A stretch of 64,000 nucleotides of DNA from QKMZ01 sp012965515 (GTDB taxonomy: Bacteria; Cyanobacteriota; Vampirovibrionia; Obscuribacterales; Obscuribacteraceae), in NCBI GenBank assembly GCA_937879965.1, contig CALFMP010000007.1:62001-126000 (forward strand). The letters are read 5' to 3'. Shown here one piece after another: positions 17,850-25,401 of this stretch (position 1 is its first letter; the number at the start of each line of letters is the position of its first letter). The translations under genes and the position numbers were made by a program. The notes beneath the pieces were generated by a model, which ran no database searches, was not told where the DNA came from, and was given only the letters and a program-made list of their open reading frames with translations.

Positions 17850-18171
17850 TAGTACGGCGAGTTTTCTCCAATTCGAATAGAATAAATTGGGGTAGCGGTT
17901 TCATCCCGCCTGGACGCCCCGGACTTCGGAGTTTTTTGAGTGAAGATCAACGTTTACAGATTTTGCTGGTTCTGCGTTTTGCAAGCGGCAATTGCATGCG
18001 TAGTAGTAAGTGTGCATGGCGGCGGACCGCTCGTCAGCTAATCGAGGTAGACCAAGGTTTAATCTTGTCCGAAAACCCCAACCAGTTGGGGGTTTTGGCA
18101 TTTAATTTATTTTCCCGCGCGGTTTAATGTTTGAGCCCAAATCGGTCGGGAATACAAGTAAGTGAAAGCAT
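17850..18171. other. 320-base region downstream of the receiver gene, possible small RNA
   Basis: No convincing open frame on either strand. It contains GC-rich hairpin-forming stretches (for example around 17915-17940, ending in TTTTTT) and ends at a symmetrical terminator. It could be a long 3' untranslated region or an independent small RNA; no known family (6S, tmRNA, SRP, RNase P) is recognisable by eye. Confidence 0.3.
18072..18096 (+). terminator. Intrinsic terminator
   Basis: AAAACCCCAA / TTGGGGGTTTT stem with a small loop; the A-run and T-run make it able to work in either direction. It is about 220 bases past the receiver gene's stop. Confidence 0.65.
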
Positions 18172-18217
18172 CCCGGTGAGCTCTCCATTACACGAGCTAC
18201 CGGGGCTTTCCTTTTTT
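18172..18217 (+). terminator. Intrinsic terminator
   Basis: CCCGGTGAGCTC and GAGCTACCGGG pair with one bulge across a ten-base loop, followed by CTTTCCTTTTTT. The T-run reaches the stop codon of the minus-strand gene beginning at 18971, so the plus-strand transcript is stopped right before that gene. Confidence 0.75.
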
Positions 18218-18971
18218 ATAGCTTGAATAAATCGTCACTCAGACCGACATTGCTTCTCACATCCTTCCAAGTGCTCAAGCATGGGTCCTTATAGTCATAA
18301 TCGTCCCAGCGAACCGGCAGATATGAGTTGGGATGGACCCAGACGCGCTTCATGCAGACTTTAGGCTCGCTCGGCTTAAAAATCTCCAGCACATAAGCAG
18401 GCTCCGCCACACCCGCAACCGTCATAGGCTTCTCTGAAACACGCGCAGAATGTCCGCTGCGCAGACGTTCTTTCAAGATGCGGGCCAGTGAAGCGAAATC
18501 AGAGTCTTCCATTTTGTCGCCATTGGCGGCATCAAGCATTTTGTCATCCGGCTTAAGCGTCAATACGACAAGGCCGGTAATACCGCCACCCCTGGCGCGT
18601 GCCTTACCATCCCTTTGAATGACGGCAACAGAGCCTTTGTTGTACTCACCTGTTTCCTCTACGCGCATCATTTTTGGCTTCTTAAAATACAGCTTGCCGG
18701 CGTCAACAAGGGTTGAACCCTTCTTGAAACTCTTAGTCTCGAAAAGAAGCGAATAGTCATTCATTCGCTCGATCTTCTCAACCATAATGTCAATGAACGC
18801 AGCGCCATCTTTCATCGGTTCAACAAGCGGTCCTTGAGGATTGAAGCTCATACTTTGTCTTGCAGATTCACTAACAGGAGCCGCTGCAAATGAAGGCGAG
18901 GCGCAGGAGAAACCGCTGAGAATCAAAACAGAAAGCGCGTATACAAAGGACTTTCTCGAAAAATTCAACAT
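18216..18971 (-). CDS. Secreted LolA-like/DUF1571-type protein
   Basis: 251 aa with an N-terminal signal peptide (cleavage near AAAP, residue 30). The body (residues 55-245) follows the pattern of DUF1571/LolA-like proteins: an opening helix ..IDIMVEKIERMNDYSLLFET.. (given as segments: MVEKIERMNDYS), strand-rich middle with LYFKKPKMMRVE (the 'kkP..mrve' motif of LolA-fold proteins) and a late PVRWDDYDY. Family members bind lipids or lipoproteins in the periplasm; the exact job here is unknown. It is a single gene bounded by a terminator downstream. Confidence 0.7.
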   Translation of the reverse strand: MLNFSRKSFVYALSVLILSGFSCASPSFAAAPVSESARQSMSFNPQGPLVEPMKDGAAFIDIMVEKIERMNDYSLLFETKSFKKGSTLVDAGKLYFKKPKMMRVEETGEYNKGSVAVIQRDGKARARGGGITGLVVLTLKPDDKMLDAANGDKMEDSDFASLARILKERLRSGHSARVSEKPMTVAGVAEPAYVLEIFKPSEPKVCMKRVWVHPNSYLPVRWDDYDYKDPCLSTWKDVRSNVGLSDDLFKL

Positions 18972-19189
18972 AACCGCTCTCCAAGTTGTGCGCTTTAACG
19001 TTCATCGCTGCATTTTACTGCCAATGGACTGACTTCTCCTTAAGTCTCACCTTTTGCAGCGCGGCAGCGGTGTCTATTTGCTCTGCAACTGAGATTGCTC
19101 CTGCAATGCAATCCTCTGCTTCTACGCCACCGCCAAGGTTTTCGCATCTGTTATTCTTTAGCTGGCGTTGATTCCACTTAGGTCCAACT

Positions 19190-20032
19190 TTGGCATCGCA
19201 TCAATTGCGGACGACAACAAACCAATTCATTCGCAGATTTTACTGCGCGATTCTGGTCAGCCTATCAGTTTCCGGATTCCAAAACGCGGGCAATGCTAAC
19301 AATGTTTCTACACAACCGGCTGCTCATGATGCAAAACCGTTTGTAAAGCCTCGTGCAAGGCGCGTCTTCAAATCGACAGACGAGATAGTTACCTTGTATG
19401 GCACGAAGGTGCGTGAAAAACTGAAGCCCGTCTTCAGCACCCATGGGGTTTCCTACCCACCCAAAGAGATGACATGGGTGGCTTTAAAACAAGAGAAAGT
19501 GCTTTTGCTCTTTGCAAAAGATGGAAGTGGAAAGCAAAGGCAAGTCTTGAGCTATTACATCATCGGGCAAAGCGGTGGTCCAGGTCCAAAGCTAAAAGAA
19601 GGTGACATGCAGGTTCCTGAAGGCTTTTATCGCATGCCGAGCTTTCACCCGAATGTGATCGCACACATGGCTCTCGATGTAGATTATCCAAACGAAGAAG
19701 ATAGAGCACATGCGATTGGAGAGAAAAGAAAAAACCTCGGACGCGACATCCTCATCCACGGAAGCCGCTGGTCAAGCGGGTGCCTGGCGATGGGTAATGT
19801 GCCTATGGAAGAGCTATTCGTACTCGCTTATGATTGCGGTTTGAAAAACATCAAGCTGATTTTTGCGCCGTGCAATTTACTTGTCCAAAAACCCAACGTT
19901 GATTTCAAAAAACAACCGGCGTGGCTTCCATCTCTCTACACGAGAATTGCGGCTGCACTAAAGCAGTTACCTATCGATATTACAAATGTGCCCGCAGCAG
20001 AAACACTTGAAGAGACAAAGGCGACGTATTGA
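19190..20032 (+). CDS. YafK-like L,D-transpeptidase family protein
   Basis: 280 aa from a TTG start preceded by AGG at six to eight bases; no other start precedes the signal sequence (about 18-38). The catalytic domain spans about 85-225 and has the YkuD signature as ILIHGSRWSSGCLAMG: histidine, then the S-x-G-C core with the nucleophilic cysteine. The broader pattern (VALKQEKVLLLFAKDG, TPxG-type PEGFYRM) matches YafK-type proteins. Family role: forms or breaks peptidoglycan cross-links or lipoprotein links in the periplasm. The stop is one base before the next gene's start, so the two are co-expressed. Confidence 0.85.
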   Translation: MASHQLRTTTNQFIRRFYCAILVSLSVSGFQNAGNANNVSTQPAAHDAKPFVKPRARRVFKSTDEIVTLYGTKVREKLKPVFSTHGVSYPPKEMTWVALKQEKVLLLFAKDGSGKQRQVLSYYIIGQSGGPGPKLKEGDMQVPEGFYRMPSFHPNVIAHMALDVDYPNEEDRAHAIGEKRKNLGRDILIHGSRWSSGCLAMGNVPMEELFVLAYDCGLKNIKLIFAPCNLLVQKPNVDFKKQPAWLPSLYTRIAAALKQLPIDITNVPAAETLEETKATY

Positions 20033-20033
20033 T

Positions 20034-20474
20034 ATGAACTTACTTTTTGTCTGTTTGGGAAACATTTGCAGATCGCCCATGGCTGCTGGAATTATGCAGC
20101 GCATTTACGAAGCGGAAAATCTGCAGGGAAAAATCGAATCTTGCGGCACGATGGATTGGAACGTAGGCAACTGTGCCGATCCACGCGCCATCTCCGTAGC
20201 TCGAGCGAATGGAATTGATTTGTCCACGCACCGCGCTCGACAAATCACGATAGAAGATTTCGAGCGATTCGATATCATCTTCGCGATGGACAGCGCCAAC
20301 GAAATTGCACTGCGCAAACTGGCGCCGTCTGCTCACAAACACAAGATTCGCCTTATTGGCGGTTCATTCGAAGTACTCGACCCCTATCACAGCAACGAAG
20401 CTGCGTTTAGAGAGACATACAAAGCACTCGACCAGTTCTGCCGACTGGCGGTCCGCGCCGGATTCAAAGCTTGA
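20034..20474 (+). CDS. Low-molecular-weight protein-tyrosine phosphatase
   Basis: 146 aa. The P-loop CLGNICRS lies at residues 7-14 (C7 nucleophile, R13), right after the N-terminal strand as in all LMW phosphatases. The general-acid loop appears as DPYHSNEAAF near residue 120 (Asp-Pro-Tyr). Start ATG 20034 is one base after the upstream stop. Family role: removes phosphate from tyrosine, often paired with a BY-kinase in capsule or envelope control; arsenate-reductase relatives lack the DPY loop. No tyrosine kinase is nearby, but Ser/Thr kinases are abundant in this window. Confidence 0.93.
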   Translation: MNLLFVCLGNICRSPMAAGIMQRIYEAENLQGKIESCGTMDWNVGNCADPRAISVARANGIDLSTHRARQITIEDFERFDIIFAMDSANEIALRKLAPSAHKHKIRLIGGSFEVLDPYHSNEAAFRETYKALDQFCRLAVRAGFKA

Positions 20475-20573
20475 ACTTGCGAAACGTTTTTCTTTGCACA
20501 TTCGCGTTTTGTCTATATCTCGGGGTACATTGTCTAAGTCCTTTTAGAAGTGCTTGCCAAGCTAGGAGATGAA

Positions 20574-21674
20574 ATGGCCAAGAAAGCTCAACCAACACCC
20601 ATCGACGAGCTTTTACAGCGAATCAAAGCCGACAGATCCAACTTGGTCGGTCCTGGCACTCCAGAAGAGGATATCGAGCAGCTGGAGCAAACCCTCGCAG
20701 TCACCTTGCCGGAAAGCTACAAGGCCTTTTTGCGCGTCTTTGACGGAGGTCAGTTCAATTTCGGCAGAATGCATTGCGTCACGGAAAAGGGCGCCGGCTG
20801 GCATGACTTGATTCAACAGCTGGAGAACTTTTTTACTTATCACCCCATTCTGGGTGTGCGCTCACTTTTCCCTTTCGGCAGCAGCTACGGCGGTGATGTC
20901 TATTGCTTCGACCTGAGCAAGATGAAAGATGGTGAATGCCCGGTCCTCGAATTCGACCACGAAGGTGCCGATGACCAGGAATTGAAGCTCGTCGGCAACG
21001 ACCTTGCTTCCTGGATTTCCAACGCGTACAAAGACTTCGAGGAAGACGAATTCAATATCGAGATATACGTCACGACGAATGCCGAGTTGGAAGATTTGAA
21101 ACTAACCGGCGAAAAACATTCTCTCACTATTGCCGGCACAGATGATGGTGAATACGCCTGCAGAGTCTTCCTTGGAGAGGGGCGCGCCAACAAGTTCCAG
21201 ATCTTTTGCGAAGACGGCTGGGAAGGTGCAAGAGCCACAGAAGGTGGTACTGAGGAATTTAAGGGCAATGCCAAGTCACTGGAAAACTTGAGCAAGTACA
21301 TCACAGAAGTTCTCAAAGAGTCTAATGAACCGCTTGAACTCTTCGTTTTCAGCACAGCAGAGATGAGCAGCGACGACCGCTGGAAAACCACAGCCGGCAA
21401 GATGAAACTCTTGAGCAATGAAATTGAGTTGAAAGCTGGTGATTTGATCAAAATTGACCCCGATGGCAAAATTACAGCGCTGAACTTGCCACCCTTGGAA
21501 AATCATGTAGAAAAACCAACAGAGGCTGGCGAATTGGGATGCAGCTTCTGCGGGCAATCACAAAACACCGTGAAAAAACTGATCAGCGGTCCATCAGTGA
21601 CAATCTGCGACGAGTGCGTAGATCTCTGCAACAATATCCTCGACGAAGAAATAGAAGAATCTCCAGAGGATTAA
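20574..21674 (+). CDS. SUKH (SMI1/KNR4) domain protein with C-terminal ClpX-type zinc finger
   Basis: 366 aa from the ATG at 20574 (AGGAG five bases upstream). Residues about 8-145 are a SUKH domain: LPESYKAFLRVFDGG, FPFGSSYGGDVYCFD, and a final ..LASWISNAYKDFEEDEF. The middle (150-310) is not recognised. Residues 321-355 hold C323-x2-C326 ... C345-x2-C348 in the context CSFCGQSQ..V..LISGP..ICDECVDLCN, the zinc-binding domain of the ClpX unfoldase. ClpX uses this domain for dimerisation and adaptor binding. SUKH proteins are best known as immunity proteins or housekeeping regulators. No toxin gene adjoins. The combination suggests delivery of a bound partner to ClpXP; this is inference. Confidence 0.88.
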   Translation: MAKKAQPTPIDELLQRIKADRSNLVGPGTPEEDIEQLEQTLAVTLPESYKAFLRVFDGGQFNFGRMHCVTEKGAGWHDLIQQLENFFTYHPILGVRSLFPFGSSYGGDVYCFDLSKMKDGECPVLEFDHEGADDQELKLVGNDLASWISNAYKDFEEDEFNIEIYVTTNAELEDLKLTGEKHSLTIAGTDDGEYACRVFLGEGRANKFQIFCEDGWEGARATEGGTEEFKGNAKSLENLSKYITEVLKESNEPLELFVFSTAEMSSDDRWKTTAGKMKLLSNEIELKAGDLIKIDPDGKITALNLPPLENHVEKPTEAGELGCSFCGQSQNTVKKLISGPSVTICDECVDLCNNILDEEIEESPED

Positions 21675-21761
21675 AAACGACATGAGATTGCTCTGACTTT
21701 TGGAACCTTGCAGTGGTTCACGAGTCTACATAGCAAAAGTAACGCACTAAAAGCGTTCTGC

Positions 21762-21797
21762 ACCGACTGGATACCATGCCAGTCGGTTCTTTTTTTT
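21762..21797 (+). terminator. Strong intrinsic terminator
   Basis: ACCGACTGG / CCAGTCGGT, a perfect 9-bp stem with an eight-base loop, followed by TTCTTTTTTTT. It ends the transcript carrying the SUKH gene. Confidence 0.9.
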
Positions 21798-21813
21798 GCC
21801 GAAGAAAGAATGT

Positions 21814-21835
21814 GGGCGCATGCAGTAATGCGCCC
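21814..21835. repeat. Palindrome of the GGGCGCA family
   Basis: GGGCGCAT GCAGTA ATGCGCCC, perfect 8-bp arms. Similar to 62165-62184 and to the inner part of 30164-30222. Confidence 0.5.
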
Positions 21836-21860
21836 AGGAAACTTCAATCAGGGCAAAAGG

Positions 21861-22628
21861 CTAGCTAACCCACTGTTGTTGACCGGAATTCTCGATGCTC
21901 TTTCGACGATCTCCCATCGAAGGGCTCATTCCTTCAGCTAACTCATACGACTTCATTTCCGGGGCAAATTGAAGTGGGCAATGGCGTGCAAACCACCACG
22001 TCGCCATGCTGGCGACAATGTCCATCTTTCCAGCCTCTTCGAAAAGATGTCCAGCGCCAGGAACAATTTCAATTTCACGCTGACAGTGCATCTGGTGCAG
22101 TGCTTTCTCATTAAGAAAGAGCACCTGCGGATCGAACCCTCCCACAATGAAAAGCGTTGGGCAAAGAACATTCGGGAGCGTATTAGGAACTAAATCCGGT
22201 CTGCCTCCACGAGACACTACGGCTGCAATCCGGTCGTTCTTCTCAGCCGCGCAAGCCAATGCCGCCGCACTGCCTGTGCTTGCGCCAAACAGTCCAACTG
22301 CCAGATTTTTGGTCGAACTGTTGATTGCTAACCAATCCACTGCAGAGCAGAGCCTCTGGGCGAGCAGATCGATATCAAAACGAAAGTGCTGGGTGAAGTG
22401 CTCTTCTCGCTCCTCTTTCAGCGTCAAAAGATCCATCAGTAACGTAGCAAAACCACTTCGATTCAACTGCGAAGCCACATATTTGTTGCGTGTACTATGC
22501 CGGCTGCTACCACTGCCATGAGCAAAGAGAATGACAGTTGAAGAGCCTTCGGGCACTGTCAAATCACCGGTGATTGATACCGCGTTACTTTGAATTTGGA
22601 CGTCCCGACTGACTGTTCTTCTTTCCAT
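21861..22628 (-). CDS. Alpha/beta hydrolase, dienelactone-hydrolase-like
   Basis: 255 aa, no signal peptide. Oxyanion region FAHGSGSSRHSTRN (residues 35-48), nucleophile elbow GASTG near residue 117, an acidic residue in VGGFDPQ near 168 and the histidine in GAGHLFEE near 198 give a complete catalytic set. This pattern (HGSGSSRHS...R) is that of the dienelactone-hydrolase-like proteins that are often encoded with, or fused to, the phosphoribosyltransferase found here on the opposite side (22839-23492). Natural substrate unknown. The two genes share a 210-base divergent promoter region. Confidence 0.86.
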   Translation of the reverse strand: MERRTVSRDVQIQSNAVSITGDLTVPEGSSTVILFAHGSGSSRHSTRNKYVASQLNRSGFATLLMDLLTLKEEREEHFTQHFRFDIDLLAQRLCSAVDWLAINSSTKNLAVGLFGASTGSAAALACAAEKNDRIAAVVSRGGRPDLVPNTLPNVLCPTLFIVGGFDPQVLFLNEKALHQMHCQREIEIVPGAGHLFEEAGKMDIVASMATWWFARHCPLQFAPEMKSYELAEGMSPSMGDRRKSIENSGQQQWVS

Positions 22629-22838
22629 GTGAATATTCTCTGCTTGCGACCTTTACAAAACTGACGACCGCTCAAATGCTCAAAAGTTCCAGCTGTACAG
22701 CGGTTAGGTTACGTTTGTGTTAAGTACCTTTATTGCTTGGAACCTCATTACATACTCTTCGTCTGCCTGTTACCGAAACCTGTGGCCTTTGATTTGCAGT
22801 CACTGAACCTAGAATGGACGACTGAATTGGACGAGCGT

Positions 22839-23492
22839 ATGTTTTTCAGAGATCGACGTGACGCCGGAAGACGGCTAGCCATGACTTTGGCGGGCTACCG
22901 AGGGAAAAGACACATTCTCGTTCTTGCCTTGCCTCGTGGTGGCGTACCGGTTGGCTATGAGATTGCCAGATCACTAAACGCCTTTCTCGATTGTTTTATC
23001 GTGCGCAAGATTGGTGCACCAGGTGACCCTGAATTAGCGATTGGCGCCATTGCTTCAGGTGGCACAAGAATCTTGAATGAACCGTTGATTGCGGAGCTGG
23101 GTATTCCGCGACAATTCATCGACAAAGTAAGCCAGAACGAAGCAGCCGAGCTAGACAGGCGGGAAAACCTCTTCCGGAGAGGCCGAGAATTCCTGCGTAT
23201 CGAAAATAAAACGGTAATTCTTGTCGATGATGGATTAGCCACTGGGGCCTCCATGACGGCTGCCATCATTGCAATCAAAAACAAAAGCCCGAAGCGCTTA
23301 GTCGTTGCGGTTCCGGTCGCTTCCCCCGAAACTCTCAAAGAAATTGGAAAGCGAGTCGACGAGACGGTCTGCCTGCAAACTCCGGATCCATTCTGGTCAG
23401 TCGGTTCCTGGTATGCAGATTTCACACAAACATCAGACCAAGAAGTTCAGTTTCTTTTGGACGACGCCGCTCGCAACTGGGCAGCAGCCTAA
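22839..23492 (+). CDS. Phosphoribosyltransferase family protein
   Basis: 217 aa from the ATG at 22839, which gives the usual family start MFFRDRRDAGRRLA; upstream in-frame codons would add 34 atypical residues. The PRPP-binding loop is VILVDDGLATGASM near residues 125-138. The ALPRGGVPVGYEIA and VRKIGAPGDPELAIGAI segments are characteristic of the COG1926 group, whose function is not settled. It is divergent from a dienelactone-hydrolase-like gene, and fusions of these two families are known in other bacteria. No purine or pyrimidine gene is adjacent, so a salvage role is not supported by context. Confidence 0.88.
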   Translation: MFFRDRRDAGRRLAMTLAGYRGKRHILVLALPRGGVPVGYEIARSLNAFLDCFIVRKIGAPGDPELAIGAIASGGTRILNEPLIAELGIPRQFIDKVSQNEAAELDRRENLFRRGREFLRIENKTVILVDDGLATGASMTAAIIAIKNKSPKRLVVAVPVASPETLKEIGKRVDETVCLQTPDPFWSVGSWYADFTQTSDQEVQFLLDDAARNWAAA

Positions 23493-23502
23493 AGTTGATC
23501 GG

Positions 23503-24012
23503 TCAGTTAGATTGAACTTCAAAAATGTCGGACAGCACCTTGTGGTTCTCTTCCTGTCTTGCTTTTCTTTTCTTGCGTTCAATTTGCGGGACGGCATACC
23601 ACAGCAACGTGAGAAACGAGAAAGAGAACAGCCCTGCAACGATGCCATGGTGCGTACTATCTGTGATCGCTTTGCAAACCACATAAGCATCAAGAGATAG
23701 TGACATCACCAGCGGTATCAAGCCGATACATAACAACTGGCTGGAAAATTTGACCAGATGATCGGAAACAGAGTCACGTTCAACCTGCCTATGATAGGAA
23801 GCGGGTGCCATGAGACAGCCGATTGCAAGAATATTTAGCAACAGCGCAATCAAATGAACCTCTTTATCGAACACATCGAGCTCTCCAAATCCACTGTTAA
23901 ATACAGCAATCAATTGAAAACCGAACAAAGCCTGCACTCCCGGCAATACCATCCGTGACTCTTCCAAGATATTGCGCATCATGCCTTTAAGGGCTAGTTT
24001 TTCAGTTCTCAT
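23503..24012 (-). CDS. DUF6328-like four-helix membrane protein
   Basis: 169 aa. The opening EESRMVLPGVQALFGFQL is the signature stretch of the DUF6328 family (E.R..LPG.Q.L.GFQL). Four hydrophobic segments are visible: about 22-42, 52-75, 90-110 and 120-142, followed by a Lys/Arg-rich cytoplasmic tail. Function of the family unknown. It ends 11 bases from the convergent phosphoribosyltransferase gene. The next gene (24038-24562) starts upstream on the same strand with a 25-base gap, so a small operon 24801 to 23503 is likely. Confidence 0.8.
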   Translation of the reverse strand: MRTEKLALKGMMRNILEESRMVLPGVQALFGFQLIAVFNSGFGELDVFDKEVHLIALLLNILAIGCLMAPASYHRQVERDSVSDHLVKFSSQLLCIGLIPLVMSLSLDAYVVCKAITDSTHHGIVAGLFSFSFLTLLWYAVPQIERKKRKARQEENHKVLSDIFEVQSN

Positions 24013-24037
24013 TCCTGCGCGCTCCTATTTGCGCAAC

Positions 24038-24562
24038 CTAGATGACAATCGCAGATGGAATGTCTATAACACGTGTGCGTGTTTTGATGTAATCGACAAT
24101 TCTCTTTTCTGCTTCGCGGCCAAAAGCCCACAAAGGCAACTCCAGGTCTGGCCGGTTTTCGCTGTGCAGAACAATCGTAGAGCCATCGGATGTCGGGTAG
24201 TACTCAGCTTCCGTGACACCCGAAAGTGGAATTTCTCGCCATAGACGCTTGTTTTGCTTGTTGTCCACACCGTGGAGGAAAATTATGTCTGATTCGATAA
24301 GCAACTCAAAGCCGTCTGCTGTGCTGGTTTTGAGAAACTGCCAGGTGGCGACGAGCAAACAAACAATAATGGTGAAGGCGATGAGGACGGCTGCAAATCC
24401 GCTGGCCAGGTCATGCTGGATTGAGAAATACGTAAGAGCTAAAACCAGAGGCATTACTGTCCACCCGAGAATCAGAACGAAGGTCATAAAGAAAATCGAG
24501 AGCCTGTGCTTAGTCCCACGCGAGTGAAATCTCATCCGGGGTTTTGTCTGTATTGTGTTCAT
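24038..24562 (-). CDS. Hypothetical two-helix membrane protein
   Basis: 174 aa. Two membrane helices (about 24-46 and 56-77) are followed by a soluble beta-rich domain of about 95 residues (FELLIESDIIFLHGVD, GVTEAEYYPTSDGSTIVLHS), an arrangement seen in PH-like bacterial membrane proteins, but I cannot assign a family. Its ATG overlaps the TGA of the small gene upstream (ATGA), which supports the start. Likely co-transcribed with the DUF6328-like gene. Confidence 0.65.
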   Translation of the reverse strand: MNTIQTKPRMRFHSRGTKHRLSIFFMTFVLILGWTVMPLVLALTYFSIQHDLASGFAAVLIAFTIIVCLLVATWQFLKTSTADGFELLIESDIIFLHGVDNKQNKRLWREIPLSGVTEAEYYPTSDGSTIVLHSENRPDLELPLWAFGREAEKRIVDYIKTRTRVIDIPSAIVI

Positions 24563-24801
24563 AGTCGGGGTCTCCCGTTCTTGCTCTGCTGAATCCGCTG
24601 ATGGCTGCCTATTTCCAACTGATTGAGGATATGAACAAGACCGAAAAAAACCACAATCGTTCCATTTCCAGGCCCATACATAGGTAAACCAGTACGATTT
24701 GTATAGCCAGCATAGATGTCGTTTGCATTTTTAATATTTAGACTGTAATAAGCCAAACCAGGCTGCTCGCGGACCTCGCACGCGGACTCGTAAGTGGGCA
24801 A
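24559..24801 (-). CDS. Small hypothetical protein
   Basis: 80 aa from a TTG with GGAG four bases upstream. It has one short hydrophobic stretch (TIVVFFGLVHIL, residues 49-60) and no recognised domain. Evidence that it is translated: the ribosome-site-like GGAG and a 4-base ATGA overlap with the next gene. Against: unusual start and no family resemblance. It borders the 19-base palindrome at 24815-24833. Confidence 0.42.
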   Translation of the reverse strand: MPTYESACEVREQPGLAYYSLNIKNANDIYAGYTNRTGLPMYGPGNGTIVVFFGLVHILNQLEIGSHQRIQQSKNGRPRL

Positions 24802-24814
24802 CTTACTCCAAATC

Positions 24815-24833
24815 GCTATCCCTCAGGGATAGC
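24815..24833. promoter_or_regulatory. Perfect 19-base palindrome between divergent genes
   Basis: GCTATCCCT C AGGGATAGC: 9-bp arms around one base. It lies in the 52 bases between starts of the minus-strand operon (24801) and the plus-strand TPR gene (24854). No T-run follows; position and symmetry fit an operator for a dimeric regulator controlling both directions. It is not of the GGGCGACGC family. Confidence 0.5.
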
Positions 24834-24853
24834 ACCGTCCGTGCGGAGGACAC

Positions 24854-25216
24854 ATGCCAAACGATATTCTGCGCCGTGAAGCCGAAAGGCTCCGCCACCT
24901 CAGCGAAACCTGCGCGCAGCAGGGTGACTATACAACAGCTCGTCAATTGCTGAAGATGGTCATTGAAATCGAGGAAAGCGACATTTTGGTGACAAAGGAA
25001 GCTCTAGCAGCCGATTTCCATGAATTGGGCTGGATTTGCGTACTTCTTGATTCGAAGCAAGAAGCCCAGCAATACCTTCAATTAGCGCTCGACCTGAGAC
25101 TTGCCAGCGTCCAGCAAGATCAGAAGCAAACTCAGGAAACAGCAGATCTGCTCAAACAAGTGCTGGCGGAAATGGGTGTGCCGAAACCAAATCTGGACTT
25201 CAGAACATCGCACTGA
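24854..25216 (+). CDS. Small TPR-like protein
   Basis: 120 aa with GGAGGA a few bases before the ATG. Three helix pairs of TPR type are visible (residues 8-40 with AQQGDYTTARQLLKMVIEI, 45-80 with LGWICVLLDSKQEAQQYLQLAL, and a last pair to 110). No signal peptide. It is followed at 25297 by a strong terminator, so it is a single-gene transcript. TPR units bind proteins; the partner is unknown. Confidence 0.75.
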   Translation: MPNDILRREAERLRHLSETCAQQGDYTTARQLLKMVIEIEESDILVTKEALAADFHELGWICVLLDSKQEAQQYLQLALDLRLASVQQDQKQTQETADLLKQVLAEMGVPKPNLDFRTSH

Positions 25217-25296
25217 CAGGCCGATTTAATGCCAGGAAGGGAACCCTCCAAACGTGCGCAGGTCTAGTTGATCAAAGGAACGAACGACACCGTTCC

Positions 25297-25330
25297 CACC
25301 GGTTGGATGAAAATCCAGCCGGTGTTTTTT
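25297..25330 (+). terminator. Strong intrinsic terminator
   Basis: CACCGGTTGGAT GAAA ATCCAGCCGGTG TTTTTT: 12-bp stem (one wobble), GNRA-type tetraloop and T-run. It ends the TPR gene transcript about 80 bases after its stop. Confidence 0.95.
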
Positions 25331-25401
25331 GCCTGAGCGCCGCCATCCTGGCTTCAAATAGCGCCGTTTCATTGCCGGCTGGAAGCCTGTGGTGTGCTCG
25401 C

